59,157 nt of DNA from Acephala macrosclerotiorum. Its lineage: Eukaryota; Ascomycota; Leotiomycetes; Helotiales; Mollisiaceae. The stretch lies in NCBI GenBank assembly GCA_014904845.1, contig MU119509.1:1424-60580 (forward strand). Reading direction: 5' to 3'. The notes beneath the pieces are model-generated. The model was not told the DNA's origin. It saw only the letters and a program-made list of their open reading frames with translations, and did not search any database. This document shows positions 13,924 to 25,783 of the stretch, one piece after another (positions within the stretch are counted from its first letter, which is position 1; every line of letters starts with the position of its first letter). Made by a program: the position numbers and the translations under genes.

Positions 13924-16900
13924 ATATTTTATTTCGAAGTAATATTTAATATTGTAAATTTATTCGATTATTTTTTTTATTATAATATTGAAAATATATA
14001 ATCTATAAATCGAATTAACGACGTAGAATAAAAATTCGTATTTAATTTGAAAAAAATAATTTTTTTTGAAAATATAATTTAAAATATTTTTATTTTTCAA
14101 TAAATTGAATAAAGCGAAAATTTTAGTGAATTTCTTATTAAATTATAGACTTTTTACGATTCTAGTTTTAATATTACTAATTATAACGATTTCTATTGAC
14201 AAAAAAACGTTATTGAATTTATTGTTTTTTAAAACGTCGAAAAACTCGATTACGTCAAAACGTAATAACGCGTTTAAAACGATATTAAAACGTTTTAAAT
14301 AGTAAATTATATTTAAATCGAATTGTAATAAATATTGCGATATATATACTAATTTTATATTCGCTTTTATAACGTTTAAAGTATTAAAATATATATAGTT
14401 ATATATATTTCTAATTATTGTATAATTTATTAAAATAACGACTTTTTATTAATTCGATTAAATTATTAGTTTAAATTTTCTATATATTCAAATCAAGTAA
14501 ATTATTTTTAATTTTATTGATTTATAATTTTTTTCGTTTAAATTAAAAAATTTACTTATAAATAAAATTGATTTTATTATATTTATATTTAATTTAATTA
14601 TATTTTTTGAGAATTCAATTCTTTTTTTGAAATAAAAAATTATTATTAAAAATCTTTTTTCGTTGAACGTATTTAAATTGAAAAATAAAATGTAATTTGA
14701 TTTAAAATAAATAAAAAATCTATTTTTAAAAAATATATTTTACAATATTTCGAATATTTAATGTTTTATTTTTATAAGTTTTTATATAATTTTAACGACG
14801 TAGTTTTTTCGTTTTTTTTTCGTCGTTTTTTAATTGCAATTTATTTCTAAAAATATCGTTTTGTATTTTTATAAAGATTTAACGATTTGTATATATTTTA
14901 ATAAATAAAAACGAAATTAATTAATTATATTAATATATTTCTCGAGATTTTTTAAAGTTTTTAAAAAAGTAATTTTATTAATAATTGCGATTTTTTTTTT
15001 CGTTATTATTATATTGAAAATATTTATTTTATAATCGAAAAATTTAATTAATAAATACTTTAAAAAGAATTTTTTTACGAAAAAATACAATTTATAATTC
15101 GCGAATAAAATAAAAAAAATTTTCAAATAAAAAATATATTAAATAAACGTATTAAAAATAATAATAATATTATCGACGAAATATTTTGTAAAATAATTAT
15201 AAAAATATAAAATTTTATTTATAAACTTTTGAATATATTATATAAAGTTATAAAACTCTATAAAAATAACGTGAAAACGTTTTTATTTTTTATAATTAAT
15301 TATAATAAAACGATTATAATAATTTTTTTAAATTAAAAACTAATAAAAAAACTATAAATTATTAATAATCGAAATAATTTGTTTTTCTCGTAAAGTTTCT
15401 ATAATTTCTAATTATAGTAATATAAAATATATATTAAATATAATTATTTTATTTAACGATCTCAAATCGATAATAAAGCGATTTATTTTTTTTTTTTTTT
15501 TTTTTCGATTACAAAAATCGTATTATTAAAAAACGTCGATTTATTTAATTATTTTATACGATTACGAATATACAAATTATCGAAAACTGTATTTACTATT
15601 TTTCGATAACGAATTTCGAGTAAATATTTTTTCGATAATATTTTTATATTTTATTATTTTTCGATTAAAAAAATATATATATATTTTTTCTCGAGTATAT
15701 TTAATAAATTTCTATTTGTTTAATACTTTACAAACTCGATAACGAATTGATATAATTATTTTGTAATTATTATATTGATATTACAAATTCTAATATCGTT
15801 ATTATATAATAATTCGAAAATATTTTAAAAATAATCGATTTCGAGTATAAAAAAACGATCGTATTATAATTTTTTAATAAAAAATGTATTCTTTTTATCG
15901 TTTTTATTTATTTTTAAAATAATTATTATTAGTATAAAATATATTACGTTTTCAATTAAAGTAAAATATATTTTTTCGCTCGTATAATCGTTAAAATAAT
16001 TTAAATATATTTTGATAAAAACGATTTTTTTTGTTTTGAAAACGTTTATAACGACTACGAAATTAACGTAATTTAAAATAGTATTATAAATATCTTCGAA
16101 ATTTACTTTAAAAAAAATAGATTTTATTCGTAGAAATTTTAATATAAATTATTAATATAATAATTATTGTTTTCAAAAAAATTATAATTTTTTTTATTGT
16201 TTATATTTTTCGTACTATTAAAAATCTTTTAATTTTAATTATTATTAAAGTAATTAAATTTTTATAGTAATCAAATATAAAAATACTATTAATGAAATTA
16301 ATAATTATTAATACAATTTATAGAAATTCGATATTTAATAATAATTCTAATTTTAATATTTTTATAATTTATATTGTAATTACAATTTTTATAAATAAAT
16401 TTATTTTATTAATTTTATTGAAAATATACAATAAAAATATTATTCGCTTTAAAAATATTACTAATTTTAAAATATTTTCGAATATAATTGTTCGTATTTT
16501 ATTATAAATTATTTCGAGATATAATTTTAAAAAATCGATATCGATTAATAATTGTATATACTTTGTATTTATACAAATAAATTTGATTTTTTTTTCGAGA
16601 ATAAAACGCGCGTTTATTTTTATATAAATAAAATTTGTAATGCGTTATTGTATTGTCTCGTTACGAGATTTCGTTTCGATGATTTTTATTTTTACGTTTA
16701 TTTATTGTATTATTATTACGACGATATTAATTAATATAATTAATTTATTAATAAACGATATTATTTTATTGTTTTTATATTCGTTTATATAAATGTATTT
16801 AAAAAGTTTAATATGAAATAAGAAATTTGTTAAATACTTTTTATATATTGTATTTTTTTTTTTTTTCGCGATCGCGAAATAATTAATATTTTTTTGTTTT

Positions 16901-19440
16901 TAGTTTTTCGAAACAAATTATTTTATTAAAAATTCTAAAAATATAAAAATTTTCACTATAATATAATCGTTATTTTCGAAGTTTTTATTAAAATTATTTT
17001 CATATTTTTTTACGACGTCGACGTAATTATTTGCGTAATTCGTATTATTATTTCGTTAGAATCGTTTGAATTTTTGTTCGTTGTAAACGAGTTTGTAAAA
17101 TTTGTTTATAAAAATCTTTTTTTTCTCGTTTTTATTGTTAATATACGTTGCGATAAATAGTAAACGTAGTTTTACTAAAAAAAATTATTATAAAATCGAC
17201 GATATTTAATTGTTATTAATATTATTTAATTTTGATTAAAACGAACAAAAATCGAAATTAGAATTATTATAATAATAATTGTTTTATTGTACGTTTTATT
17301 GAAAATAATTAGTATTTTTAGTATCGTTATAATAAAATTATTTTATTGAAATTATATTGTAATATCGTTTTTTTTGTAATTTTATTATTTAAATTTTTTA
17401 TTTTTTTATTAAATTTTTGAAATATATAAATATTAAAATCGATTTATTAAAAATATATATTAATATTTTAAAATCAATATTAAAATTATTATATACGTAA
17501 AAAAATTATTAATATTTTTTATTTATAATTATTGTTTTAATATATTGTATTATTATTATTATATAAACGTAAATATTTTTTTTTAATATTATATTGTTTT
17601 TTGTATATTTTTTTTTAATAATTTTTTTAAAATTAAAAACGTCGAATTTTTAAAGCGTTTTAAAAGTTTTTTTTTTTAAAATTAAATATTTTCAAAAACG
17701 TAATAAAGTATTAATCAAATAATATTTTCAATTTTTTCTATATATTATTATTGTATTAATTCTTGAAAATATATTTAGAGATTTACACGAATAATAACGT
17801 TTCGTTTATTTATTGTATTGTATTTAAAAAAATTAATAAATAAAAATATATTTTTTTAAATTGTAATTTTATTTTAATTTGTATAATTTTTCGTATTTTT
17901 ATTATTTAAATCGAAAAATTCGATTTTTTTGAGATTTTATTTTATTAAAAAATTTATTATAAAATTGATAATATTATTAAAATTTATTTAAAATATATTT
18001 AATAATATTGAATTACTATTAAAAAATTGATTGTTTTTATTATTAAAAAATGAATTGTTTTTATTATTAAAAAATAAATTATTTTTATTATTAAATGTAA
18101 AATTATTAAAAATATTTTCGTTTTTATTATTATTATTATTATTATTACGAAAGTTTATTGTATTCAAATGATTATAATGTTTGCGATTGTTTTTTTGTAA
18201 ACGATTTTTTTCGTTTAATAATTTTACGAATAATCGAATAATTTTTTGTAATATTTCAAAGAATAATAAAAACGAATATTATAATAATAAATCGATTGAA
18301 AGTATATTGTTTTTTATTTTATTGTTTATTATATTATTGTAAAAAATTTCTTTTATTATATCGCTTTTAAGTAATAATTAGTTTAATAATTATTAAAAGA
18401 AAATAAAATTGATTTTTTTGTCGTTTTCGTTTTTGAGCGAAATATTATTGATTGATTTTTGTATTGAAATATACGTATTCAAATAATGTACGAATTGTTT
18501 AATCGCTATTTTGAAATAAATTTTATTAATTGTTTAATCGTTAGAGTACGATAAGAACGACAATTCGTCGTTTGTTGAAATTGTAAATTCGATTTCAATT
18601 GTTGTAAATTCGAATCGTAGTAAGCGTTTTTTTGGTATTAATATATTTTTCGGTAAATAGCGCTTTAAAACGTAGTTAAAAAAGTCTACGAAGTTTTTGA
18701 TTTTGTCGACGTATTTGTAATTTGTTTATTTGAATTAATAGAATTGATAAACGAACGTAATAAAAGCAATTAATAATTCGATTAATATTAATCGATTGAT
18801 ATTATTACATCGTTATATCGCTCGTTTAAATTCGTAAAAAAGAATATATAAATAGAAATTTAATTTATAAAGTTTCAATAGATTTTTGAACGTTGTATAA
18901 ACGTTTTTAAAAAAATACTATTATTGTTATAATAATTATAATAAATAGAAAAAAATAATTTATTTTTTACGTTATAAAAATACTACTTATAAAAAAAAAC
19001 TACGTTTAAACTACATTTAGTCTACGATTAAATATTATGTGATTTCGCTATCGTTACACTTTATATTATAATAATTTTTTTTTAAAAAAAATTGTTTTAT
19101 ATTTAAATTTTTTATTTTTATTAATAATAATTCAAATTTTTTTTTTAAAATATTATATTAATATAAAAAATATTTATAAATAAATATTTTTTATTAAATT
19201 TTATTTAATGTTATAAAGCGCTGTCACGTGTCGCATGTGCGCTTTTAGCTCGGTATCGCTAGTCGAGATCATAAGAATTGAGTATTAGTTTAATTTTATT
19301 TTTCTTTCTTAAGTTTCAGCAAATTATACTTACTACACTCGCTTTTTAATTCGCTCTTTTGGTGAAACTCTTTACATTTAATTTTAATTTTATATTAACG
19401 CAATAATAATTTTTAATAATATGCGATTTACGATTTTAAT
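13924..19440. other. AT-rich, RIP-like gene-free DNA
   Basis: AT-rich like the left end, with cytosines mostly in CpG and long poly-T/poly-A runs. Open frames here are short, Ile/Phe/Asn/Lys-rich and look like chance. A short tandem repeat lies at about 18010-18095. From about 19210 on, patches of ordinary sequence (for example around a CACGTG at 19226) mark the change to the gene-bearing block. I recognise no gene. Confidence 0.7.
18010..18095. repeat. Short AT-rich tandem repeat
   Basis: About three imperfect copies of a ~27-bp unit around the core TGTTTTTATTATTAAAAAAT. Changes between copies are mostly single bases. It is probably a local slippage product. Confidence 0.6.
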
Positions 19441-20703
19441 AAGTTAATATACTTCGACTATATAACTTGTTATACTAGGGCAAAAGATCTTGTAGAAAAG
19501 GAGCAATACCCAGTAAAAGAAGTGGTGGATCCAAATCTCGGTCACAAGCTGCAGATTTATACTACTAAAGAAGTCGAGATGGGTCCCTGCTTTTTTTGAC
19601 AAACACCGTATTTCAAAGTGAATCCTAGTTCTAGAATGCAATAGAAGGGGCTGGAATGTAAACTACTATTCACTAACCTCTCCCACTTGAAAAGCACGAA
19701 TGAATCGCGGAAAAGCGGGGCGCGATTTCGCGGGGCGGCAGGAGATATATATAGACCCCCGCTGGACTCTCTTATCTCACCGACGCGGCGAAGGAAACGA
19801 CCTTGAGACTAGACGGAAGACAGCTGCGGGTTGGTGATTATGGCTGTGGCATACATGCCATCTCCTGATATGGTTGGTTAGGCACTGAAATTTGTAGCTC
19901 GAGCAAGGGCTAGAGTTGCGCTTAGGCCATCCTCAAGTATGCAGCCGTACCCATTGTTGTCAAGTCTTATGCTTCACACTATCGTGTAATTTGACAGCGA
20001 CGATCCAAGCCTATTGCACCAAAAGAAGCATGTCATCTCCACACCGCGAAATGGCTATCCCCAAACACACCATAACCAGAGCCAGCCACGCCTGCGGTGC
20101 CAAACATTAACTCCTGGAATGTGCGAAACCCCTTAGGGTCTTGTTTGCATTCTTCTCGCTTTACGCGGATTTTGAAAGAGGCGTCACTTGGAGATGGTGG
20201 ATGCCAGCCTCCAGGATTGATGAGATGAAATAATGGACCTGCTTGGAACATTAGAAAAGACATGATGGCTAGCGTTGGTAGCAAGGTCAAGGTTTCGAAG
20301 TATACCATATGAAGGACGGCGACGAGGCTCAAAAAGTGCCAGATAGATGGGGACATTCAAATGTAGGACCTGCGTACATGCAGACGAGATCACTTGACGA
20401 CTCAATGCGGCGGAGCAACTCAAACGATGAGCTACACACAGGGTTGTATTCATAAACTTCGGATTATAAACCCACAAAAGTAATCTATACACTCATAACA
20501 CGCTTTCATAACCTGCTTGCCTACGACCTGAAAGCTAAGTTCGAGCCAAGACGGAGCAAATGCATGCTTAAGCCTATCCATAACGCCATCCGGGTATCTC
20601 CGTTTTTGTATCCCATACCTCCTCCATACTACCCTTCCCTCTCATAAATCAACATTACTGCTCCCGCCTCTCAAGTTCCCCAAATTTCCTCTCTCCAGCG
20701 ATC
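19441..20703. other. Transition region, no assignable gene
   Basis: Base composition returns to normal here. A minus-strand open frame (20033-20356, 107 codons) has a hydrophobic stretch and a Pro/Gly-rich segment (PGGWHPPSP), and could be the end of an unrecognised membrane protein; splicing upstream into 20357-20492 is possible. On the plus strand, a GC-rich stretch at about 19710-19740 is followed by TATATATAG at 19746-19754, a promoter-like arrangement. The next ATG frames are short. Bases 20500-20703 are the 3' flank of the PNS1-like gene. Confidence 0.4.
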
Positions 20704-23700
20704 CTACGCATGAATCGCAGTTTGCATATGCGGATAGACCTGTATCAACCTCTGATACAAATCCGGAAAGTCATTCATCAGGACCTGAGGATCAAACGCC
20801 ATAGCCACAAAGAACGTTGCAACCCCGCTCTTGATCGGTACCAGGAAAATGTTCGCGATTTGCAGTCCGATGAGGAATGCAAAGGCCATGACGACGGCTG
20901 TAAACGCGTTGCCTTCGTTGTAATCCGGCTTTGTGAAGGAGAGATAGAGGTAAGCGAGGAAGGACGAGAGGTAGGCCACGAAGACTGCACCCATCGTCAA
21001 GACTGGATTGATGAGGCATTCGTTGACGAGAGCGTCGACTCCGCGATCCTTCATCATGGTCCATGTTGTCTGAGATGTTAGTTACCGCAAAGGTGAGGAA
21101 GGAGGGGCAAATACCTTAGCTGCTTGAATGTAGGCTTTGCCATAGAGCGCGATGTACGAGAATGCGTATTCGTTGATAAATTGAATGGCCCAGTCAAGGA
21201 GACCAATGAAGCATCCCAGGATGCAGAAGAAGATCGTGCCCATGATATTGCCTTGCGCGGCTTCATTTTGCTGGGCGATTGAGCATGCTTGACGGAGCAT
21301 TTGAATCAGTGCAACGAGCAAACTGCCAAAGCTGATACTACCGAAGCTGTATGTCATGGCGCGCTTGAAAGCACCACGTGTTGCTCCTTTTGGGAAGCCG
21401 CCAGGTTTGTTGGCACAGAAATACCAGGAACCATAAACTCCTGAAATGCTGACATGAATGACGTTTTTAATGACTTCGGTGATCCAATACCCTGCAAAGG
21501 TAATGAACACCAACAGACCAATGACTTTCGCCTTACTGCAGCCTCCACCATTGGCATCGCAACCTGGAGAGCCGGGGTAATACTTGAAGTAGACGGCCAC
21601 CAAAGTTACTGAGAACCATCCCGCGAAAGCAGTTGCCGTGATTCCTCCAATGAGAGAAACGAAGAAGACGTGACCGTAGTTCTTCGACACATCGATGACT
21701 GTTTGTAACATCAAGGCCGAGAAGGGGATTCGCGGGATCCAGGAGATGAAGCATATGATGTAGAAAACAGAGAAGATGGTGTAGACAATTGCGGCGCTGT
21801 ACCAGTGTCGAACAAAGTACACGATAGCTGTACCGATGCCGAAGACAATTTGCAGGATGCCGGTGATCCAAATGGCCCTTCATACGTCAATAACAACAAT
21901 GAAAAGGACGTTCGAAGGCTTCTTACTGCTTCGTGAAAGCTCGAATGATCCAGAAGTATGCTGCAGAAATTACAAGCGCAACACAGAGGACGAATGCACT
22001 ATATCTCATCAGCATATCCCTCTTCCCAGTATATCACCCCCAACCCACAAGAGGATGATCGTGTTAGTGTTCAGCGAAACAGTGTTATTCGAATCGTAAA
22101 TCGCACCACTCCCTTGAGAAGCATAGCCATGAATTGCCAATCCTGAAACTGCAATGAAGTCACCGAATGTCAAGATGAACAGTATCGCGGCCCACAGATC
22201 ATTGTATCTCGGACGTTCTACTTGAAATGTTTGGTCAAAGCCCTTCTTCTCACTGCCATCACCTTGTGCTGGAGGCGCGCCATATTGTGGAGGCTGTTGT
22301 GAGTATTGTTGAGGAGGTGCGTATTGCTGTTGTCCCTGGAAGCCTTGTACATTGTTAGCTTATGTCCTGTTGTTCTCGTCCTTTCTTTCGCTTTCGATCT
22401 TCGGTGTATCTGCGTCCTCTTGTCTTCCTCTTCACAAATCGCAAGAAGCGGGTTGCCCATCTGAGAGGTCTACGGAGTCTTCGCTGGGCGGGAACTGGTC
22501 CCCCGCCTACTCCATTTTCTGTTCCGGGAGACGAGCGCACGGATCGCGTATCTCTTGGTGGGTAGAGACTAGAGGGGCCTTGTCGAGAAGGATCCCGGCC
22601 GTCTTGATGAGTTGCGTCCGTAACACCGTCATGTTGAGGAAGTTGCTGGACAGTAGAAGGGGACGCTCGACTTTCTTGCGAATGCCCCTGAACGAGAGAG
22701 GAAATTTCTTGAGACCGATTCTGACCCCACTTGGCAGATGGGTCCAGGTCATACTGTTGGTGTTCTAATTTCGCCTGTGGAACAGCGTAGTCGCATCTTT
22801 CGAAAGGATTATGCTGGCCTTGGCCTCTTTTAAGGGATGCGCCCGTGACACCATCATATCCAAGAGGCTGCTGGAAAAGAGGGGAATTTGATTGAGAATG
22901 GTGCTGACCTTGGCTTTGCTGTTGTGCGTATTGTCCCTGGAGATCTGGGCTATCATCAGTATATCTTTCTCTCATTGGACGGCCCCAAGCAAGCAATTCT
23001 TGAGAGCGCTCGTAAGCTGCTCTGTCACTGAGAAATTCTTCAGAATCAGACTCCTCATCCGGCACGCCATCATATTGAGACTGAATCTGCTGAGCTCGCT
23101 CTTCATTTCTGGCATTCTGGTGATGTAGGCGACGGCGATCTGCAAAAGACTCTTCTTGAGGGTCACCCCGAGTAACTACTAGAGAAAGTGGCGGAGAAGC
23201 GGACGTAGTATCTGTTGGAGCATCTGCAGGAGAGTTTGCTGGAGAGTCTTCTTCAATAGCTTTGCCCTTCCCCTTATCCTTTCGAGGCTTTGGTCGAAAT
23301 TGGAAATAAGAGTCTACATCCTCCCTGTGCTGCGACACCGGCTCCATATCAGAAGAGCCTCGATCGTTGACCAACACAAATTGAGGTCCAGGCGGCGGTG
23401 AGAGTACGGGCCCCTGAGAGTCTACGGAGGACTCCACCTGCAGCACGAAGGGGATGTCTCGAGATCCTGTGGAGGGAAGCCCCCGACCGCCATCCAGCGA
23501 GGGCTGAGCTCGAAGCTCAGGTGCAAGCCGGATTAGGATAGAGGAGCCCCTATCATCTCTAGGATTCTGCAGAAGCTCCGTAGCTGAAGATGACCACCCG
23601 CCCTCTTGTTGTGCTCCCTGCCCTGTGTCTGCGTCTGCCGCTGGCGCTTGCTGTGTCTCTGCAGCAGAAGACCCCTCACGGCCCTCACCAGCTTGTTCTT

Positions 23701-23833
23701 CCTTATCCTCGCCCTCTTGTGCTTGCTCTTGTTGACGAAAGGAATCTGACTGCTGAGAACTTGTTTGCTGACCTTGTTGACCTCCGTAATACGCGTCCGC
23801 CGAGCCTCCATATTGAGGCTGATTGTATACCAT
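20704..23833 (-). CDS. PNS1: PNS1/CTL choline-transporter-like membrane protein
   Basis: A polytopic plasma-membrane protein of the choline-transporter-like (CTL/SLC44) family; the substrate of fungal PNS1 is unsettled. Proposed exons: 23833-23773, 22343-22049, 21998-21927, 21877-21115 and 21069-20704, giving 518 residues, typical for the family, with all phases closing. The N-terminus is Q/Y/P/G-rich (YAPPQQYSQQPPQYGAPP), then KGFDQTF and RPRYNDLWA lead into the first membrane segment. The long exon has CTL-typical features: IPRIPFSALML, a Cys-rich loop, and a C-terminal DWAIQFINEYAFSYIALYG segment. Introns 2-4 are 50, 49 and 45 nt. Intron 1 is unusual at 1429 nt, almost wholly open in the same frame, with an AAG acceptor just after a GCTAAC branch site. 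The body from 22343 down is secure; the first exon is inferred. Confidence 0.8.
22355..23833 (-). CDS. Disordered Q/S/P-rich 492-residue ORF overlapping PNS1 intron 1
   Basis: I recognise no family. The frame is open for 492 codons and shares its start and first ~20 residues (MVYNQPQYGGSADAYYGG) with the proposed PNS1 exon 1. The protein is low-complexity and acidic in the first half, with imperfect repeats (YDGV, QxGQ) in the middle. It ends with a strongly basic tail (RRLRRPLRWATRF, KRKTRGRR) and a TAA only 11 nt before the PNS1 acceptor. Three readings are possible: an alternative product made when intron 1 is kept, an N-terminal extension of the transporter through an unrecognised donor, or a separate gene. 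Its length and protein-like composition argue against chance. No transmembrane segment is seen. Confidence 0.45.
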   Translation of the reverse strand: MVYNQPQYGGSADAYYGGQQGQQTSSQQSDSFRQQEQAQEGEDKEEQAGEGREGSSAAETQQAPAADADTGQGAQQEGGWSSSATELLQNPRDDRGSSILIRLAPELRAQPSLDGGRGLPSTGSRDIPFVLQVESSVDSQGPVLSPPPGPQFVLVNDRGSSDMEPVSQHREDVDSYFQFRPKPRKDKGKGKAIEEDSPANSPADAPTDTTSASPPLSLVVTRGDPQEESFADRRRLHHQNARNEERAQQIQSQYDGVPDEESDSEEFLSDRAAYERSQELLAWGRPMRERYTDDSPDLQGQYAQQQSQGQHHSQSNSPLFQQPLGYDGVTGASLKRGQGQHNPFERCDYAVPQAKLEHQQYDLDPSAKWGQNRSQEISSLVQGHSQESRASPSTVQQLPQHDGVTDATHQDGRDPSRQGPSSLYPPRDTRSVRSSPGTENGVGGGPVPAQRRLRRPLRWATRFLRFVKRKTRGRRYTEDRKRKKGREQQDIS

Positions 23834-24677
23834 CTTCCCTCCAAACCTTCTCTACCACTATCGTCTAATATCAATTCGAGTATCGATGACGTTCCTACAC
23901 AATGCTTGCTGTAAGTATTCCGTGTCGCATAACAAAATGGAATTAGATGCAATGTTCGTAGAATGTAAACAAGAGAGATGTTAACGAGAAGTGAAGAGAG
24001 AAAGGAAAGAGGTGAAGCGCTGCCGAGGAAGTGACGCTACAGCTCTTGGTATTGGAGAAAGCGCGAGGCTGTTGGTCGAGCTTTCCAAATCATGAGGTGA
24101 TGTCTTGGAGGTGATCGTCATAAGCTAGTATTCAGTCAATCCGCCACCAGATCTATCCGCACCTCACGGTAGACGGAGTCTCCAATGGGAAAGGGTAGAA
24201 GTCGCCGAATCAATTTGACTTCACATGCTGGACCCTGAAGCTTTGCGGCAGATTGAAAAAAGCTAATTGAGGGGTCTAGGTGTTGGGGAAGTGAAGTGTC
24301 AGAAGTTTATTCAGTTGTGCAAGGTTGAGATAGGGTTGTTTCTTGGCGTCGTGCACGGAGGTGTTGATTTCGACCTATCGGAAACAAGGAAATCGCAGTG
24401 AGAACCAGAGCCGTTAAGAGTCCCAGAACAGGATCACGACTTGTAGTGAGAACTTGTTGAGGGTTGTTCTAATGCTTCGTAGACTATCGTACAAGTCAAT
24501 AGGAAATTATTTTGGGTATCTATCTGCAGAAATCCAACGCTCTGCTCAAGCATGCAAGAAAGAAAAGATCGCTCCTATCGCCGAATCCAATGCCGTAAAG
24601 ATCGTGTGCTCGTTCGTCCTGATATTCATCCTTTTTTCTCCTCTTTACTTTCTCGCTCTCACGTTTTCGTTCTTGTC
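23834..24677. promoter_or_regulatory. Intergenic: PNS1 5' flank and SUR7-like 3' flank
   Basis: No gene seen. Bases next to 23833 should hold the PNS1 promoter and leader; the far end should hold the SUR7-like terminator. An antisense open frame reaching in from 24454 continues into the SUR7-like exon and is a shadow. No clear TATA box or known operator could be picked out. Confidence 0.5.
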
Positions 24678-25783
24678 TCAAACACCAGCTCGCCTGAAAG
24701 CCGCCTCGTCACTCGCCCTCGGCCTTCTCCCACTTCTAAACCCCCATCGACTCCTCCCTGTACCCATATGCGTCTTCTTCTCCGTATACTCCCTCTGCCT
24801 ACTCCTGCGTCCAACACAAAACTCCACCACCCAACTACACATCGCCAAAAACATACACGCGACTGCCACCCAAGTAAGCACCAAATACTTATTCCCTCTA
24901 TAAGCATAAACTCCAATCTCATTTCCATACTTATTGATAATATGCGCTGCTTTACTCTGTACCACAGTTACAATGATAGAAGCGATGAGTAAGGTGAGGA
25001 AGGAGAGCGCTGCCAATCCCCAGTTGCCGAAGGAGACGAGGCGGGAGCCGTGTAGGAAGAGTGCGACGAGGGAGGTGAGGATGCAGAGGCCGGCGGAGGC
25101 GATGCCGATAGCGTAGAGGACAAAAGTTACATCTAGGGTGATGTTGAGTTTGTTGAGTCCGTCTTGGATGTCGGAGGGCCAGTCGATGTCTGAAAGATTA
25201 AGCTTTAGGGGACCGATTTCGAGTTCTTGGTTGAGTTGTTTGGTGATGTCGAAATGGTCTTTGATACGTTAGTTTGGAGGGATACGAACGACGAGGGGAG
25301 AACTTACACATAGCGGTTTGGTTGGAGCAAGTGCTCACGTTCAAGCTTGCGCCTTTCTTAGTTGCATTCGGTGCATAGTTTCCTTCGCACATGTCCATCA
25401 AGTGTAGGCTGTACCATTGCTTAATACCGAGCTCCTTCGCTAGCTTGTCTGCTACGTCGCCAATGATGCTGTCCAAGTCTCCTTCAATCTCGTTCGTCAC
25501 GTTGTGTGCTAGGTTGCTGAACCATGAGCTGATGGATGTAGCAGTCGCTGTTGGGGTAGACGAGGTGGTCGCGGTGGGGATGAGGTCGTGTCCGAGAGTT
25601 GAAGTATTGAGCTGGAAGACTTTTTAGCAATTGATCTAAGGGATGGAGAGAGGCAAGATAGCATACTGTGATGATATGGTAATCTTCCATGAAGCCAGGC
25701 TTGTGTCCAGCGAACAGGCACAGCATCGATAGCACGAATGCCACGATGGCACACGCCATAGGGAAGAGAGCTGAGAAACGCAT
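24678..25783 (-). CDS. SUR7/PalI-family four-TM membrane protein
   Basis: Membrane protein of the SUR7 family, which sits at plasma-membrane eisosomes/cortical patches or, in PalI relatives, in pH signalling. Exons 25783-25667, 25611-25308 and 25258-24678 give 333 residues. Residues 8-28 form an N-terminal membrane segment, followed by the family-like GFMEDYHIIT/LNTSTLGHD segment across the first splice. A luminal loop has a CEGNYAPNA motif and several N-glycosylation sequons with cysteines (NVSTCSNQT). Three more hydrophobic segments follow (VLYAIGIASAGLCIL, LSFLTLLIASIIVTV, VLTWVAVACMFLAM), then a basic cytosolic tail with a Cys-Val-Gly-Arg-Arg start. Introns are 55 and 49 nt; the second uses an AAG acceptor. 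I cannot say which paralogue in the family it is. Confidence 0.85.

Noticed and set aside
2868..18000. Many 60-107-codon open frames in the left AT-rich block
   Set aside because: They are Ile/Phe/Lys/Asn-rich, lie on both strands and show no family motif except the retroelement relics. AT-rich DNA with few GC codons gives such frames by chance.
1..19440. Centromere or telomere
   Set aside because: Long AT-rich DNA could be centromeric, but a single decayed retroelement and RIP-like composition explain it. No telomeric TTAGGG arrays are present at either end.
24454..24992. Plus-strand frames of 146-149 codons
   Set aside because: They are antisense to the last exon of the SUR7-like gene and have no motif of their own.
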